Source: Bremerella cremea (GTDB lineage Bacteria > Planctomycetota > Planctomycetia > Pirellulales > Pirellulaceae). From it: a DNA stretch of 64,000 bases. The number at the start of each line of letters is the position of its first letter. The stretch's first letter is position 1. The position numbers and the translations under genes are program-made. Shown piece after piece: positions 40,123-50,262 of this stretch. The stretch is taken from NCBI RefSeq assembly GCF_003335505.1, contig NZ_QPEX01000010.1:62001-126000 (forward strand). Direction: 5' to 3'. The notes below the pieces were generated by a model. It had not been told where the DNA came from, ran no database searches, and saw nothing but the letters and a program-made list of their open reading frames with translations.

Positions 40123-43100
40123 ATGCGCTGTCCTCGTTGTCTTGTGTGGCTTGCTTTGGTTGGCTTCTCTTGCCTGCCCGTTGCTCTGCAAGCGTCCGAA
40201 CCAGTGGTGATGTGGGATTTTGGGGCCGAAGAAGAATCGCCTCTTTTGCCTCATGGTGGCGTTCATCGCGATGTCCCGGGGCCCCGTCCGCCCGTTTATC
40301 CTGACTTCGATTCCACGAACACGGCGGCTAAATTCGATGGACGAGGTGCCTATTTTTCTTACGAAGACCCCGGCCCGTTAAGCCCCTTTGATTTCACCAA
40401 CGGCGATTCAATTACGATTGAAGCATGGGTCAACGTTCGCGATATGCGAGACAACGAAAACGTTTACATCATTGGCAAAGGACGAACTGGCAATCGAGAT
40501 TTCGCCCCTGACAATCAAAACTGGGCCTTGCGGCTACGAGGCTCTCAGGGCAAAGCTTGCGTCAGCTTTCTGTTTGCAACCCCACGTGGCACGACGGCAT
40601 CGCCTTGGCACCGCTGGACGACCACCGAAGGTTTTTTGCCCCGCACCGGTTGGCACCATGTGGCAGTGACGTATGAATTTGGCAAGCCGGAAAGTGTCCG
40701 AGGTTGGATTGATGGCAAAGCGGTGCCTGGGGCCTGGGATATGGGGGGCCCGACTGAGGTCGCACCGGTGGTGGATGACGATAGCGTTTGGATTGGCTCG
40801 GCCCTGGGGGGCAGCGCCGGAAATTCATTTCGCGGCTATCTCGACGCCATCGCGCTGCATCGAGTTATCCTCGATGAAGGCACACTCAAAAATCGCTTTC
40901 GCCGCATTGGCGAAGCCCCACAGCCGGAGCCCCATCCAGAAACGATGCCAGAGTTGGGCAAGCTGCCTGCTGATCGGGTGACGGTTACGTTTCATGAAGG
41001 AATGCCAACCCACACGCGTTGGCTCGACTTCGACGAACAATATCCAGCCGAAACCATGCGGTGGGAAACCAGCGAGTTCCTCGCGCCCCGTCTGCCGGTT
41101 CGTTACGATAGCTGGGGCATTCGCGATAGCTGGAAAGCCCCTGTTCTCGTTCGGATGGCTGCCGATGTCCACTTTTCGGCAGGCACTACCAAACTACTGC
41201 TCCGCTCGCGGGGACTAAGCCGAATGTGGATCGAGGGGAAGTTGGTTGCCCGGACCAACGCCCTGCAAGGCTCGCCTAGCGGCGAAGAACCGATCACACC
41301 GCTGGCCAAACCTCCTTTGCCAGGGCATCGGATTGCGGAACATCGAATTCATGAAACGCTTACGGAAATCGATATTCCTCAGTCAGGCATTGCCCGGGTT
41401 GTGGTCGAATCGATGGCCGGGGGAAAGAAATTCCGCCCAGAGCCCGGCGAATTTACCGTGGCTATCCTGAACGAAGACGGTACCCAGTATCACGTGCTGG
41501 GCCCAGCCGAAACAGCCGACGCTCCGCTTCCTTTGACCGACGAAGCTGTGGAAGGGGCCTTGGCCCGCATCGAAGCTTCCTTGACAAAGCTCGACGACGA
41601 CCATCGTCACGAAGCGGCGGAAAGTCGTCAGGCGTTCTGGCAAAAGCGTCACCAATTGGCTCGCCAATGGGCAGAAGAAAACCCAGCTCCGGCCGTTCCT
41701 GGCAACGACCCGGCAGCTAACCCAATCGACGCCTTTTTGACCCGTCGAATGCAGGCCGCACAAGCTGCCTCGCAGGGAACCACCTTGGCAGAGGCCCAGA
41801 AGTTCCATCGCGATGTCTTGCCAATCCTCCGCAACGAGTGCTTCCGCTGCCATGGCGAGAAGGAATCGGGCGGACTGCGGCTGAACGACCGCGACCTGGC
41901 CATTGACGGAGGTTATTCCGGGGCCGCTATCGAGCCAGGAGATGCCGAGGCCAGCGAACTGATTGCCCGCATTCGCAGCGAAGAAGAAGACCTCCGCATG
42001 CCTCCGACCGGTAAACCGCTCAGCTCGGCTCAAGTGGCAACACTTGAACAATGGATCAACGACGGCGCGTCGTGGCCAACCTTACCGCTGACCGCCGAGG
42101 AAACCGAGTGGGCCCCGATTGTTAGCGATGCCAAGTTCATTCGTCGCGCCTATCTCGATACGGTCGGGGTTGTGCCCACGGAAACGGAAGTTCGTGCGTT
42201 TCTGCAGGATCAATCACCAACGAAGCGGGCTCAACTAATCGATCGCCTGCTGAAAGACGAGCGCTGGGCCGATCATTGGGTTAGCTATTGGCAAGACGTT
42301 TTGGCAGAGAACCCGACGCTAATCAACGCCACCCTGAACGCCAGTGGACCGTTCCGCTGGTTCCTGCACGACTCGTTAGCCGACGACAAACCGCTCGACC
42401 AGATGGTGACCGAGCTAATGATGATGCGGGGGGGGCAGCATGAAGGAGGGAGTGCCGGGTTCGGCATGGCCGCCCAAAACGATTCTCCTTTCGCTGCCAA
42501 AGGGAACATCATCGCCAACGCGTTTTTAGGCATCGAACTACAATGTGCGCGTTGCCATGATTCCCCCTACCACAAGACCACGCAGAAAGATCTGTACTCG
42601 CTGGCGGCTATGTTCGCCCGCAAGCCGTTGTCGGTTCCCAAGACAAGCTCCGTTCCCGATGCCTTCTTCGAGAACCAAACGCGCGAGCCGCTGATTCAAG
42701 TGACGCTTAAACCTGGGGTAAGTGTCGAACCGCAGTGGCCGTTCGCCGAAGAAACGGGCCTTGCAGCAGACACCGACCTGGCAGCTTATATGGAGAACGA
42801 AACAGATACCCGGGAGAAGCTGGCCACGTTTGTAACCGCTCCGCAGAATAACCGGTTCGCTAAGATTGTCGTCAATCGAATTTGGCGACGGCTGACTGGG
42901 GCCGGGATTGTCGAGCCGCCGCACGATTGGGAAGGGAGCGATCCTAGCCACCCTGAACTGCTTGCTTGGCTGGCCCACGACTTTGTAGCCCATGGGTACG
43001 ACGTGAAGCATACGACGCGGGTGATTATGAATTCAAACCTGTACCAGCGTAAAGCGATCGGCAAGCAACGAACCGCTGAGCCAGCGCGACGTTTGTTCAA

Positions 43101-43836
43101 CGCTCCGGAGCGTAGACGCATGACCGCCGAGCAGATTGTCGATTCGTTCTACGCAGCGGCAGGTAAAGAGATCGACATTGATGTGATGACCCTCGACCCG
43201 GATGGTCGCCGACCGGCGAGCAATCGCAATAACTTAGGCTGCGTTGAACGGGCCTGGATGATGGTTAGCACCTCGAACGAGCGTGATCGTCCGAGCTTGA
43301 CCCTACCACGAGCTGCCGTACTGGATGATGTGCTCTCGGCATTTGGCTGGTCGGCAGAACGCCAGATTCCGCGTACCGATCGCGAGACCGCCCCCAACGT
43401 CTTGCAACCCGCCGTGATCGCCAACGGTACACTCACCGTGTGGATGACGCGTGCCTCGCACGAAAGCCCCTTGGCTGACTTGGCCGTCGAAGCAAAGTCG
43501 CCCGAAGCGTTGGTCGATTCCGTTTTCCTGCGGTTCCTTAGCCGCCTGCCGACCGCAGAAGAACGGCAACTGTTTACCGAGATTTTGGACGAAGGGTTTG
43601 CAGATCGCCTTGTTCCGCAGGACGAAATCAAATTGCCCACCCCGCCTGAGCGGCTCCCCTTGGTGACGTGGTCGAACCATCTTCGCTCTGAAGCAAACTC
43701 GATTCAATTGGAACACGCCGAACGTGCCCGCTTGGGCCCGCCAGCCGATCCGCGCTTGCGAACCGAGTGGCGAGAAGTTTACGAAGACTTCGTGTGGAGC
43801 GTGGTCAACCTGAGAGAATTCGTTTGGATGCCGTAA
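40123..43836 (+). CDS. LamG-like + planctomycete cytochrome / DUF1549 / DUF1553 protein, 1237 aa
   Basis: A second, longer member of the cytochrome/DUF1549/DUF1553 family. A signal peptide ([16 protein letters not shown]) is followed by a concanavalin/LamG-like beta-sandwich (about 50-260: [36 protein letters not shown]), which usually binds sugars. Haem motif CFRCH is at 573-577 (PSCyt1), DUF1549 follows with a second CARCH at 808-812, and DUF1553 ends the chain. The order differs from the protein at 7075, where the cytochrome domain comes first. ATG 40123 lies behind AGGAAAC. It forms a unit with the DUF1501 gene 61 bases downstream. The LamG part hints at a polysaccharide partner in the envelope. 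Confidence 0.92.
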   Translation: MRCPRCLVWLALVGFSCLPVALQASEPVVMWDFGAEEESPLLPHGGVHRDVPGPRPPVYPDFDSTNTAAKFDGRGAYFSYEDPGPLSPFDFTNGDSITIEAWVNVRDMRDNENVYIIGKGRTGNRDFAPDNQNWALRLRGSQGKACVSFLFATPRGTTASPWHRWTTTEGFLPRTGWHHVAVTYEFGKPESVRGWIDGKAVPGAWDMGGPTEVAPVVDDDSVWIGSALGGSAGNSFRGYLDAIALHRVILDEGTLKNRFRRIGEAPQPEPHPETMPELGKLPADRVTVTFHEGMPTHTRWLDFDEQYPAETMRWETSEFLAPRLPVRYDSWGIRDSWKAPVLVRMAADVHFSAGTTKLLLRSRGLSRMWIEGKLVARTNALQGSPSGEEPITPLAKPPLPGHRIAEHRIHETLTEIDIPQSGIARVVVESMAGGKKFRPEPGEFTVAILNEDGTQYHVLGPAETADAPLPLTDEAVEGALARIEASLTKLDDDHRHEAAESRQAFWQKRHQLARQWAEENPAPAVPGNDPAANPIDAFLTRRMQAAQAASQGTTLAEAQKFHRDVLPILRNECFRCHGEKESGGLRLNDRDLAIDGGYSGAAIEPGDAEASELIARIRSEEEDLRMPPTGKPLSSAQVATLEQWINDGASWPTLPLTAEETEWAPIVSDAKFIRRAYLDTVGVVPTETEVRAFLQDQSPTKRAQLIDRLLKDERWADHWVSYWQDVLAENPTLINATLNASGPFRWFLHDSLADDKPLDQMVTELMMMRGGQHEGGSAGFGMAAQNDSPFAAKGNIIANAFLGIELQCARCHDSPYHKTTQKDLYSLAAMFARKPLSVPKTSSVPDAFFENQTREPLIQVTLKPGVSVEPQWPFAEETGLAADTDLAAYMENETDTREKLATFVTAPQNNRFAKIVVNRIWRRLTGAGIVEPPHDWEGSDPSHPELLAWLAHDFVAHGYDVKHTTRVIMNSNLYQRKAIGKQRTAEPARRLFNAPERRRMTAEQIVDSFYAAAGKEIDIDVMTLDPDGRRPASNRNNLGCVERAWMMVSTSNERDRPSLTLPRAAVLDDVLSAFGWSAERQIPRTDRETAPNVLQPAVIANGTLTVWMTRASHESPLADLAVEAKSPEALVDSVFLRFLSRLPTAEERQLFTEILDEGFADRLVPQDEIKLPTPPERLPLVTWSNHLRSEANSIQLEHAERARLGPPADPRLRTEWREVYEDFVWSVVNLREFVWMP

Positions 43837-43897
43837 GCTGGGTTTAATTTCAGCGAATATCACCCCTTTAATTCCTGCTTTCCCGATTGAGTGGCTC

Positions 43898-45199
43898 ATG
43901 GACAATCGCACATCGAAATCGAACCTTGGGGTCAATCGACGCCAGTTTCTGGCCGCATCGGCAGCCACCGCGATGGCTGCTTCGGTGGCACAAGGGTCGC
44001 CCCAAGCTGAACCGATTCGAGGTCAGGCCGAGCATGTCATCTCGATTTGGCTGGGTGGTGGCATGGGGCAAATCGATACGTTCGATCCGAAACGCAAGGG
44101 AGATCCGGCGACGAAAAAGCCTGGTGCGTATTACGAATCGATTCCGACTTGCGTGGAAGGAGTTCAGGTATGCGAGCATCTGGCGAAGATGGCTCCGCTG
44201 ATGGATCGCGTATCGGCCGTTCGCACGGTGAATCATGCCGTGATCGACGAGCACGCCGCCGCCACCAACTGGATGCACGTCGGTCGCCCGGTTAGTGGGA
44301 CGGTCGTTTATCCCTCACTCGGTTCGATCATCGCCCACGAGCGTGGCGCGGCTTCCGACGATGTGCCGGCTTATGTCCTGATCGGCTACCCTAACGCCAC
44401 GCGTGGCCCTGGTTTTTTGGGGGCCCAGCACAGCTATTTGTATTTAACCGAAACAGGTCGTGGCCCCGCCGGGCTTTCTCCGCCGGTGGGTGTCGACGCC
44501 AATCGCAAGCTTCGCCGCGAGCAGTTTCTCTCTCGTCTCCGCAGCTTGCAACCGGAAGCTCGTGACGGGCGGCTGCGCGATTACGAGTCGATCATCGATT
44601 TGAGCATGAAGCTGAGTGGGCCAGAGTTTATGAGCAGCTTCGAGCTCGACAAAGAAGCTGCCGATCTCCGCGAAGGTTACGGTGGCGAATTCGGCCAGCG
44701 TTGTCTCTTGGCTCGGCGGTTGGTGGAACGGGGTGTCCGTTTCATCGAAGTTTCGCACAACTTGAACTTCCTCAATGGTGCCGGCTGGGACGTTCATAAT
44801 GGAGGCATCCTCCAGCAGCACAAGTTGATCCAAGAATTAGACACCGCCGTTTCCTCGCTCATTCTCGATTTGGAAGCGCGGAAGATGCTCGACAAGACGC
44901 TGATTGTCATCACCACCGAGTTCGGCCGACCGCCTGAATTCGACAGTGGCGGCGGTCGTGGCCATCAAGGTTCGGCGTTTACCTGTGTGTTGGCCGGTGG
45001 TGGCCTGAAACATAACGGTGCGTATGGTGAAACTGACGAGCTTTCCAAAAAGATCGTCCGCGACCCGGTTTCCGTCCCCGACTTCTTCGCCACCATCCAT
45101 GCCGCCCTCGGTATCGACTACGCCAAGTCCCTGTACGACGGCGACCGCCCGGTGCCGATTACCGATAATGGTAAGCCGATTTCAGCCTTGTTTGGCTAA
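43898..45199 (+). CDS. DUF1501 protein, Tat-exported, 433 aa
   Basis: Partner of the LamG-cytochrome protein. The twin-arginine signal is [21 protein letters not shown] near residues 12-32, written here in two parts around its AxA site. Hallmarks are [50 protein letters not shown] and [19 protein letters not shown]; Asp, His and Glu residues in these would form the metal site of the phosphatase-like fold. It is shorter than the DUF1501 protein at 10161 and clearly diverged from it. The catalytic role is not known. Confidence 0.92.
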   Translation: MDNRTSKSNLGVNRRQFLAASAATAMAASVAQGSPQAEPIRGQAEHVISIWLGGGMGQIDTFDPKRKGDPATKKPGAYYESIPTCVEGVQVCEHLAKMAPLMDRVSAVRTVNHAVIDEHAAATNWMHVGRPVSGTVVYPSLGSIIAHERGAASDDVPAYVLIGYPNATRGPGFLGAQHSYLYLTETGRGPAGLSPPVGVDANRKLRREQFLSRLRSLQPEARDGRLRDYESIIDLSMKLSGPEFMSSFELDKEAADLREGYGGEFGQRCLLARRLVERGVRFIEVSHNLNFLNGAGWDVHNGGILQQHKLIQELDTAVSSLILDLEARKMLDKTLIVITTEFGRPPEFDSGGGRGHQGSAFTCVLAGGGLKHNGAYGETDELSKKIVRDPVSVPDFFATIHAALGIDYAKSLYDGDRPVPITDNGKPISALFG

Positions 45200-45271
45200 T
45201 AGTGCGTTAGTTTTCATCGTGAATTTTCACGTGCTATGCGGTGTTGCTGTTGGTTGGTCTTGTGTGCTTCT

Positions 45272-45320
45272 GCCCCTCACCCTAGCCCTCTCCCCGGAGT
45301 GGCGAGGGGACCGGAGAAGA
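45272..45320. repeat. CCCTCACCCTAGCCCTCTCCC-type intergenic repeat
   Basis: The segment CCCCTCACCCTAGCCCTC leads into an imperfect stem (CCCTCTCC / GGCGAGGG, 7-base loop). This C-rich motif is a widespread dispersed intergenic repeat in bacteria. It is followed by a direct repeat of CACTGAAAACT. Confidence 0.5.
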
Positions 45321-45429
45321 GCGCGCGGCGGGTGGAGGCTTCAATTAGCTACTCTTCACTGAAAACTGTGCACTGAAAACTTCAAACAATCCGACGCACA
45401 CCACTTTTTTCCGGATGACTAGCCACAGA

Positions 45430-46560
45430 TCAAGCAATCCGCTGCACGGTCGTCCCACTCGGGCGGCGGATCAAATGCTTCATTTCTAGAATGCTAAGCG
45501 TGGCCAGCACGCGGTGAACAGGGAGCTTCGCGTTGGCGACGAGAGCGTCGAGCGAGGTTGGCTCGAGCGGGATATGCTGCAAGACTTGCTGTTCCTGCTC
45601 GTTGAGATTGAGTTCGGCTGGCTTCAAAACGGTTTGCTCGGCAGAGAGGGCCAGCGGTTTCCGGAGCGGGCCGAGCTGCTCGATCACATCGTCGACCGAT
45701 TGAACGAGCGCTGCCCCATCTTTGATTAAACTGTTCACGCCGCGGGCCACTGGGTTGTCGATCTGCCCCGGCAAGGCGAACACTTCGCGGTTTTGTTCCA
45801 TCGCCATTCGAGCCGAAATCAGTGCGCCGCTGCGCTGGGCCGCTTCGATGATGATCACGCCAAGGCTCATCCCGGTGATCAGGCGATTACGCTGCGGGAA
45901 GGCACCGGCAATCGGGCTAACCAGCGGGGCGGCCTCGCTCACGACGGCGCCACTCGCGGCGACTTCGTCTGCTAGGTCGAGGTGTTCGGGCGGATAGATC
46001 TTCGAGACACCACCGCCTAAAAAAGCAATCGTGCGTCCCTTGGCTTTTAAAGCCCCACGATGCGCGGCGGCGTCGATGCCGCGTGCCAGGCCGCTGACGA
46101 TGGTGAAGCCTGCCTTGGCTAACTCGAAGCCAAACCGCTCGGCTTGGCGTGTCCCGTAATGAGTGGCGTGCCGTGTCCCCACGATCGCTACGGACAGTTC
46201 GTCGCATGGCAAGATTTCGCCACGCACGAAGAGCAGCGTCGGGGGATCGACGATCTCGCGCAACAACTGCGGAAACGCCTCGTCCTCTGCCGTAAGAATG
46301 GTGATTCCGAAATCGCGGCAATGGTCTAGCTCGCGCTCGATATCGAGTTCACGCGATTTGAGAATCGTTTGGGCCATCTTCGGCCCAATGCCCGAGACAC
46401 TGCGAAGCTGATCGGAGGGGGCTTCTAACGCAGCAGCCAGGCTGCCGAAATAGGCCCGCAAAGCTTGAATCTTGGCTGGACCAATCCCCGAGGTGAGGGC
46501 CAAACGAAATGCGGCCAAGAATTCAGGATCGGACGTTCTTTCCTCTTCAGCAAGACTCAT
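45430..46560 (-). CDS. dprA: DNA-processing protein DprA (Smf), 376 aa
   Basis: DprA binds single-stranded DNA and loads RecA during natural transformation. An N-terminal helix-hairpin-helix/SAM-like part (SGIGPAKIQALRAYFGSL; SGIGPKMAQTILKS) precedes the Rossmann-like core with IVGTRHATHYGTRQAE, IVSGLARGIDAAAHRGAL and FPQRNRLITGMSLGVIIIEA. A winged-helix C-terminal domain (LDALVANAKLPVHRVLATLSILEMK) is present as in many full-length members. ATG 46560 is the natural start. It stands alone. Presence of dprA does not prove competence, since the gene is broadly kept. Confidence 0.96.
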   Translation of the reverse strand: MSLAEEERTSDPEFLAAFRLALTSGIGPAKIQALRAYFGSLAAALEAPSDQLRSVSGIGPKMAQTILKSRELDIERELDHCRDFGITILTAEDEAFPQLLREIVDPPTLLFVRGEILPCDELSVAIVGTRHATHYGTRQAERFGFELAKAGFTIVSGLARGIDAAAHRGALKAKGRTIAFLGGGVSKIYPPEHLDLADEVAASGAVVSEAAPLVSPIAGAFPQRNRLITGMSLGVIIIEAAQRSGALISARMAMEQNREVFALPGQIDNPVARGVNSLIKDGAALVQSVDDVIEQLGPLRKPLALSAEQTVLKPAELNLNEQEQQVLQHIPLEPTSLDALVANAKLPVHRVLATLSILEMKHLIRRPSGTTVQRIA

Positions 46561-46617
46561 CGCGGCGAATACCTCTACAACGGGAAATCAATCCAGCTAT
46601 TATAGGTACTTCAATCT

Positions 46618-47199
46618 TTGAATGAAGTGTTTGCAGAAAAAAGCCCTCGCCCATTTCCCAAGCGGTACGAACCAAACGATAAGCTTGTCGAAGCGATACC
46701 CAAGCAATCGCGTAAGGCTCCTTCGCAGGCTCTCAGCCAAAAGGTCATTCGAATGCCTAAGTACAAATTGATTGCCAATAAGTTTTCGTTGGGAAAGCTC
46801 GGCCTCAAAGAGTATTTCGGCCCGGTGATCGCCTCGTCGGATGCGTTCTTTCTCGTGATCAGGATGTCCGAGGCTGCGGCGTTAGCGGGGTCCTTAGGTG
46901 GTGTGCTTGGTAGCGTACTGGTTAACACCGCGAGCAAATTCATTCCAGGTAAACGAAGTACCATGGAAATCGATCTGTGTGATCTACCAATCGAAATTAC
47001 GAGCGACCCGGACTGGCCTCAAATACAATTAGATGGACGAGTCATCATCATTCCGCGCAGCGTGATCGTGTCCACGCACTATCCATGGTGGGGCGCCTTG
47101 CGCATCGAAACGTCCGAACGACGCTTCAACATTACCCCGTCGTTCTTCTATCGGGGTGGCGTCGTGAAATTTCTGCGCGAACACGGCTGGCATGTCTAA
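46618..47199 (+). CDS. Protein of unknown function, up to 193 aa
   Basis: I do not recognise a family. The C-terminal 145 residues are credible: a Gly/Ala-rich hydrophobic stretch (AAALAGSLGGVLGSVLVN) that could touch a membrane, then beta-rich segments (DLCDLPIEI, DGRVIIIPRSVIVS, WWGALRIETSERRFNI) ending in KFLREHGWHV. The stretch resembles PH-like membrane-associated folds only loosely. The frame opens with TTG 46618 without a good ribosome site; ATG 46753, 8 bases after AAGG, would give 148 residues and may be the true start. It lies between dprA (divergent) and aroB (convergent). Confidence 0.6.
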   Translation: MNEVFAEKSPRPFPKRYEPNDKLVEAIPKQSRKAPSQALSQKVIRMPKYKLIANKFSLGKLGLKEYFGPVIASSDAFFLVIRMSEAAALAGSLGGVLGSVLVNTASKFIPGKRSTMEIDLCDLPIEITSDPDWPQIQLDGRVIIIPRSVIVSTHYPWWGALRIETSERRFNITPSFFYRGGVVKFLREHGWHV

Positions 47200-47235
47200 T
47201 TTCGGCAAGCCAGTTCCCTGAACGAAGCCGACTAG

Positions 47236-48366
47236 CTAAGCGGACTCGTCTTCGATTCCTTCACGCCACGCGGCCAAAGCCATCTCGCTGGGAACGTCGG
47301 GCGTTAAAACCACCTTGCCGATCGCATGAGGCACAATAAACCGGAGCTTGCCGTGTTCGACTTTCTTATCGCGCTGCATGGCCGACAAGATTGCGGTCTC
47401 GCTCAGCTTGGGTGTGGCGACGGGCAGTTCTAGGGCAGAAAGTAGCTTGGCTTGACGCTGGGTCGACTCGGCATCGAAGACGCCCAGCTTTTCCCCCAAG
47501 CGGGAAGCGCACAGCATGCCGACCGAAACAGCCTCGCCGTGGAGATACTCGCCGTAGCCCGAGACCGTTTCCAAGGCGTGACAGAACGTATGACCATAGT
47601 TGAGGATTGCTCGCAGGCCGGTCGTTTCCGTTTCGTCCTCGGCCACAACCTGGGCTTTCAGTTCACAACTTCTGGCAATGATCTTCTGCAGCACTGCCGG
47701 ATCGCGATTAAGCATCGGCTGCACGTTCGCTTCCAAGTAAGCGAAAAAATCGGCGTCGAGAATCACCCCGTATTTGATCACCTCGGCCAAGCCGGAAAGG
47801 TATTCGCGGCGGGGCAATGTTTTCAAGACAGCCGTGTCGATCAGCACCCCTTTCGGCTGCCAGAAAGCGCCGACGATGTTTTTGGCCGAGGGCAAGTTGA
47901 TGCCCACTTTCCCTCCGACACTGCTGTCGACCTGAGCCAACAAGGAAGTTGGGATTTGGAAGAAGTCGAGCCCGCGCGTCATGGTGGCGGCGACGAAACC
48001 GGCCAGGTCTCCTACGACGCCCCCGCCCAGGGCAACCACCGTCGACTTGCGATCAACACGATCGGCCAGGGCCGCTTCCCATAACGACTGGGCGGTAGGA
48101 ACCGATTTACTTTGCTCGCCAGCAGGAACGCCTAAGCTAGTAACGCGAATGCCTTCTGCGGCGATGGCATCTTCCACAGGCTGCTGATAATACTTGGCGA
48201 CATTTCCATCGCTGATCAGCACGACATGCGTTACTTTGCGCAACGAAGTGACCCAGCGTCCTACTTCCGCAAGATTGCCGTTGCCGATGGAAATATCGTA
48301 CGAGCGATCCCCTAAAGGAACGTGAACCGTTTGCGGAGACGTAGCACCAGGGTTAGCAGCAGACAT
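47236..48366 (-). CDS. aroB: 3-dehydroquinate synthase AroB, 376 aa
   Basis: AroB turns DAHP into 3-dehydroquinate, the second step of the shikimate pathway. The NAD and substrate motifs are intact: VALGGGVVGDLAGFVAATMTRG, QIPTSLLAQVDSSVGGKVGIN, AEVIKYGVI and NYGHTFCHALE with zinc ligands. Length is normal. I chose ATG 48366 since the fold starts soon after (VHVPLGDRSYDISIG). ATG 48411 would add 15 polar residues and overlap the upstream gene by 14 bases. Neither start has a Shine-Dalgarno site. It is probably cotranscribed with the 76-residue gene upstream. Confidence 0.96.
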   Translation of the reverse strand: MSAANPGATSPQTVHVPLGDRSYDISIGNGNLAEVGRWVTSLRKVTHVVLISDGNVAKYYQQPVEDAIAAEGIRVTSLGVPAGEQSKSVPTAQSLWEAALADRVDRKSTVVALGGGVVGDLAGFVAATMTRGLDFFQIPTSLLAQVDSSVGGKVGINLPSAKNIVGAFWQPKGVLIDTAVLKTLPRREYLSGLAEVIKYGVILDADFFAYLEANVQPMLNRDPAVLQKIIARSCELKAQVVAEDETETTGLRAILNYGHTFCHALETVSGYGEYLHGEAVSVGMLCASRLGEKLGVFDAESTQRQAKLLSALELPVATPKLSETAILSAMQRDKKVEHGKLRFIVPHAIGKVVLTPDVPSEMALAAWREGIEDESA

Positions 48367-48397
48367 ATTTATTTGGGGGTTGGGGTGGTGGCGGTTG

Positions 48398-48628
48398 TCA
48401 GACTCCGGCATTCAGCCGAGCCAAATCGTCTGGCGTGACGGTAATCTGGCGGCAGAAACCGGTATACACGCGGACGTACTCCAGATTTCCGCAAGCAGCC
48501 GGATCCGCGTGCAGTTTGCGGGCTAATTCGGTCCGCTGCGGGTCGGAAAGCTCGTCCGGAATATCGGACCAAATCGTTTTTTCTTCCACCACCAACGCTT
48601 CGCGGTAGGGATCGAATTTGTCAGGCAC
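48398..48628 (-). CDS. Small acidic protein of unknown function, 76 aa
   Basis: A well-formed short gene: MPDKFDPYREALVVEEKTIW at the N terminus, an amphipathic helix (SDPQRTELARKLHADP) and the ending TVTPDDLARLNAG. It has one or two cysteines and no signal or membrane segment. Sequence and codon use are like its neighbours. It lies 31 bases upstream of the chosen aroB start on the same strand. I know of no function; it is likely cytoplasmic. Confidence 0.65.
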   Translation of the reverse strand: MPDKFDPYREALVVEEKTIWSDIPDELSDPQRTELARKLHADPAACGNLEYVRVYTGFCRQITVTPDDLARLNAGV

Positions 48629-48747
48629 ATTTATTCCTTCGAGAGAGGTATCGGCTCTCTAGGGTTTCGATGTCACAAGGGATACCCTTTCGAGTATAAA
48701 AGAGGGACCGTTCGCCGAACATTCCCGAACCGCTGACTTTGACTGCC

Positions 48748-49278
48748 ATGCGTGCTAAATTTCGCTCCTTACGCTGTAACTTCCCCTCTGGATATGCCTC
48801 GGGCACGTGGTTGGTAGGAGGAATGATTGCCATCGCAATCATTGCGGCGACCATCACCATCTCTTGGCATTGGTCGCAAAGCCGGTTTGCCGTTGGTTAT
48901 TGGGGTGGAGACAACGCCACCAGAATCCGGGCGGCAGAGGTCGTGCAGTTGGTTGATCTGGCCAAAGAAGCCGAAAATCAAGACATCTCGGGCGCCAAAG
49001 GCCTGGTCCACTTTCGCCAGGCGCTGATCGAAGACGCCAGCTTTGCTGGTACGGTGCCCCTTGCCGAAGCGGAACCGTTATGGCAAGGGGAAGTGATTTT
49101 TGTAGACGAAGGGACGCAGACCTCGACCTCGGTGCTGTTCGACCTCGAAAAAGGCCTGGTCGGGCTGCCCGATCGGGACGAAGTGCTTAAAGCGAAGCCA
49201 ATTGCTGACGGTCTACGAAAATTCTTTGCCGAACTGGGCGTCGCAACCGCAACGTCAACGCCGCATGATGGCCGTTAA
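48748..49278 (+). CDS. Single-pass membrane protein of unknown function, 176 aa
   Basis: One N-terminal membrane segment (WLVGGMIAIAIIAATITISWHW, about 24-45, written as an anchor rather than a cleaved signal) is followed by about 130 residues probably outside the cytoplasm, with AAEVVQLVDLAKEAE, FRQALIEDASF and WQGEVIFVDEGTQTSTSVLF. ATG 48748 is preferred over the TTG at 48739. Its 3' end overlaps the convergent rhomboid gene by 24 bases, so the last eight codons share DNA with the rhomboid C terminus. No family recognised. Confidence 0.7.
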   Translation: MRAKFRSLRCNFPSGYASGTWLVGGMIAIAIIAATITISWHWSQSRFAVGYWGGDNATRIRAAEVVQLVDLAKEAENQDISGAKGLVHFRQALIEDASFAGTVPLAEAEPLWQGEVIFVDEGTQTSTSVLFDLEKGLVGLPDRDEVLKAKPIADGLRKFFAELGVATATSTPHDGR

Positions 49279-50253
49279 ATATCCCAGCAGCAGGCCAGCC
49301 ACTAAACCGCCGGTATGCGCCAAGTTGGCGACATTCTGAATCACTCCGAACCAGCACAGGAAGAACCAGACCATCAAAATCATGATAGACGATTGAACCA
49401 GCATGATGCCGAAGGTGGGATCGAGGCTGGAACGTATCCAGAGGAAACCGAACAGGCCATAGATTACGCCAGAGTATCCCAAGAACTGGACGCCTCCGTA
49501 GGCGTTGCTAAATCGTACGAGCGCGGTTTCATCCAAAATCGAAGGCAACACACCTTGGGCTAGATTCGAGGCCAACGCTAGAACCACGTTCAAGAATAAA
49601 AACTGCAGACTACCGAGCCGACGTTCCAAGATTGGGCCCAACATGTACAGCATGTACATATTGAAACCGACATGCAAAAGGGCCATTCGCCCGACATTTT
49701 GATGCAGCAGGGCTGGCGTGATGAGCCGCCAGACTTGACCTTTCTTGATTGAACGAAGCGGATCTTTATCGGGCGAGATGTAGTAAGCTTGTAGGTCTTC
49801 TGGCGAAAGAAAGCTAAACGCCCCGTAAATTTCGTCTCCAATACCAGGATCTTTTAGGTCATGGGTCGAAGCAAACATCCCCAGCAGGGCAATCACGACA
49901 CAGATAACTATAATGGCCTTGGTCACCGGGGCGCCGCTCAGGCCGGCCCCAGGTACACCGCCACGCGGTTTGACATCGTGAATGTTCTTGCGTCGTTCGC
50001 GCTCTTTGAGCTGTTCCATCTTTCGAATGCCAGCGGCTTCGTCCGCAGCGCTGCGGTAGCGGGCATCGTCCGGGTTGGAACGAAATGCTTCTAGTTCACT
50101 TCGCGCTTGATCGACCTGATTCTCTTCGTGAATCCAGAGGAGATACTCACCGTCCGAAGCTCGGTCGGTTTTCGAATGGATCCCCAGCGTTAGCAGATAA
50201 TCGCTGAAACGACTGGCAAGTTGATCTGACGCGAGTTTACCGATCTGGCGCAT
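49255..50253 (-). CDS. Rhomboid-family intramembrane serine protease, 332 aa
   Basis: Rhomboids cut other membrane proteins within the lipid bilayer. The catalytic pair is visible: Ser261 in LGYSGVIYG and His313 in NLAHTGGLVAG. A cytoplasmic N-terminal domain of about 100 residues (rhomboid_N-like, SDYLLTLGIHSKTDRASDGEYLLW) precedes six helices. The HVGFNMYMLYMLG stretch corresponds to the oxyanion helix. It starts at ATG 50253, 9 bases after nagB, so the two genes form an operon although no functional link is evident. Confidence 0.93.
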   Translation of the reverse strand: MRQIGKLASDQLASRFSDYLLTLGIHSKTDRASDGEYLLWIHEENQVDQARSELEAFRSNPDDARYRSAADEAAGIRKMEQLKERERRKNIHDVKPRGGVPGAGLSGAPVTKAIIVICVVIALLGMFASTHDLKDPGIGDEIYGAFSFLSPEDLQAYYISPDKDPLRSIKKGQVWRLITPALLHQNVGRMALLHVGFNMYMLYMLGPILERRLGSLQFLFLNVVLALASNLAQGVLPSILDETALVRFSNAYGGVQFLGYSGVIYGLFGFLWIRSSLDPTFGIMLVQSSIMILMVWFFLCWFGVIQNVANLAHTGGLVAGLLLGYLTAIMRR

Positions 50254-50262
50254 GGAACCTTC

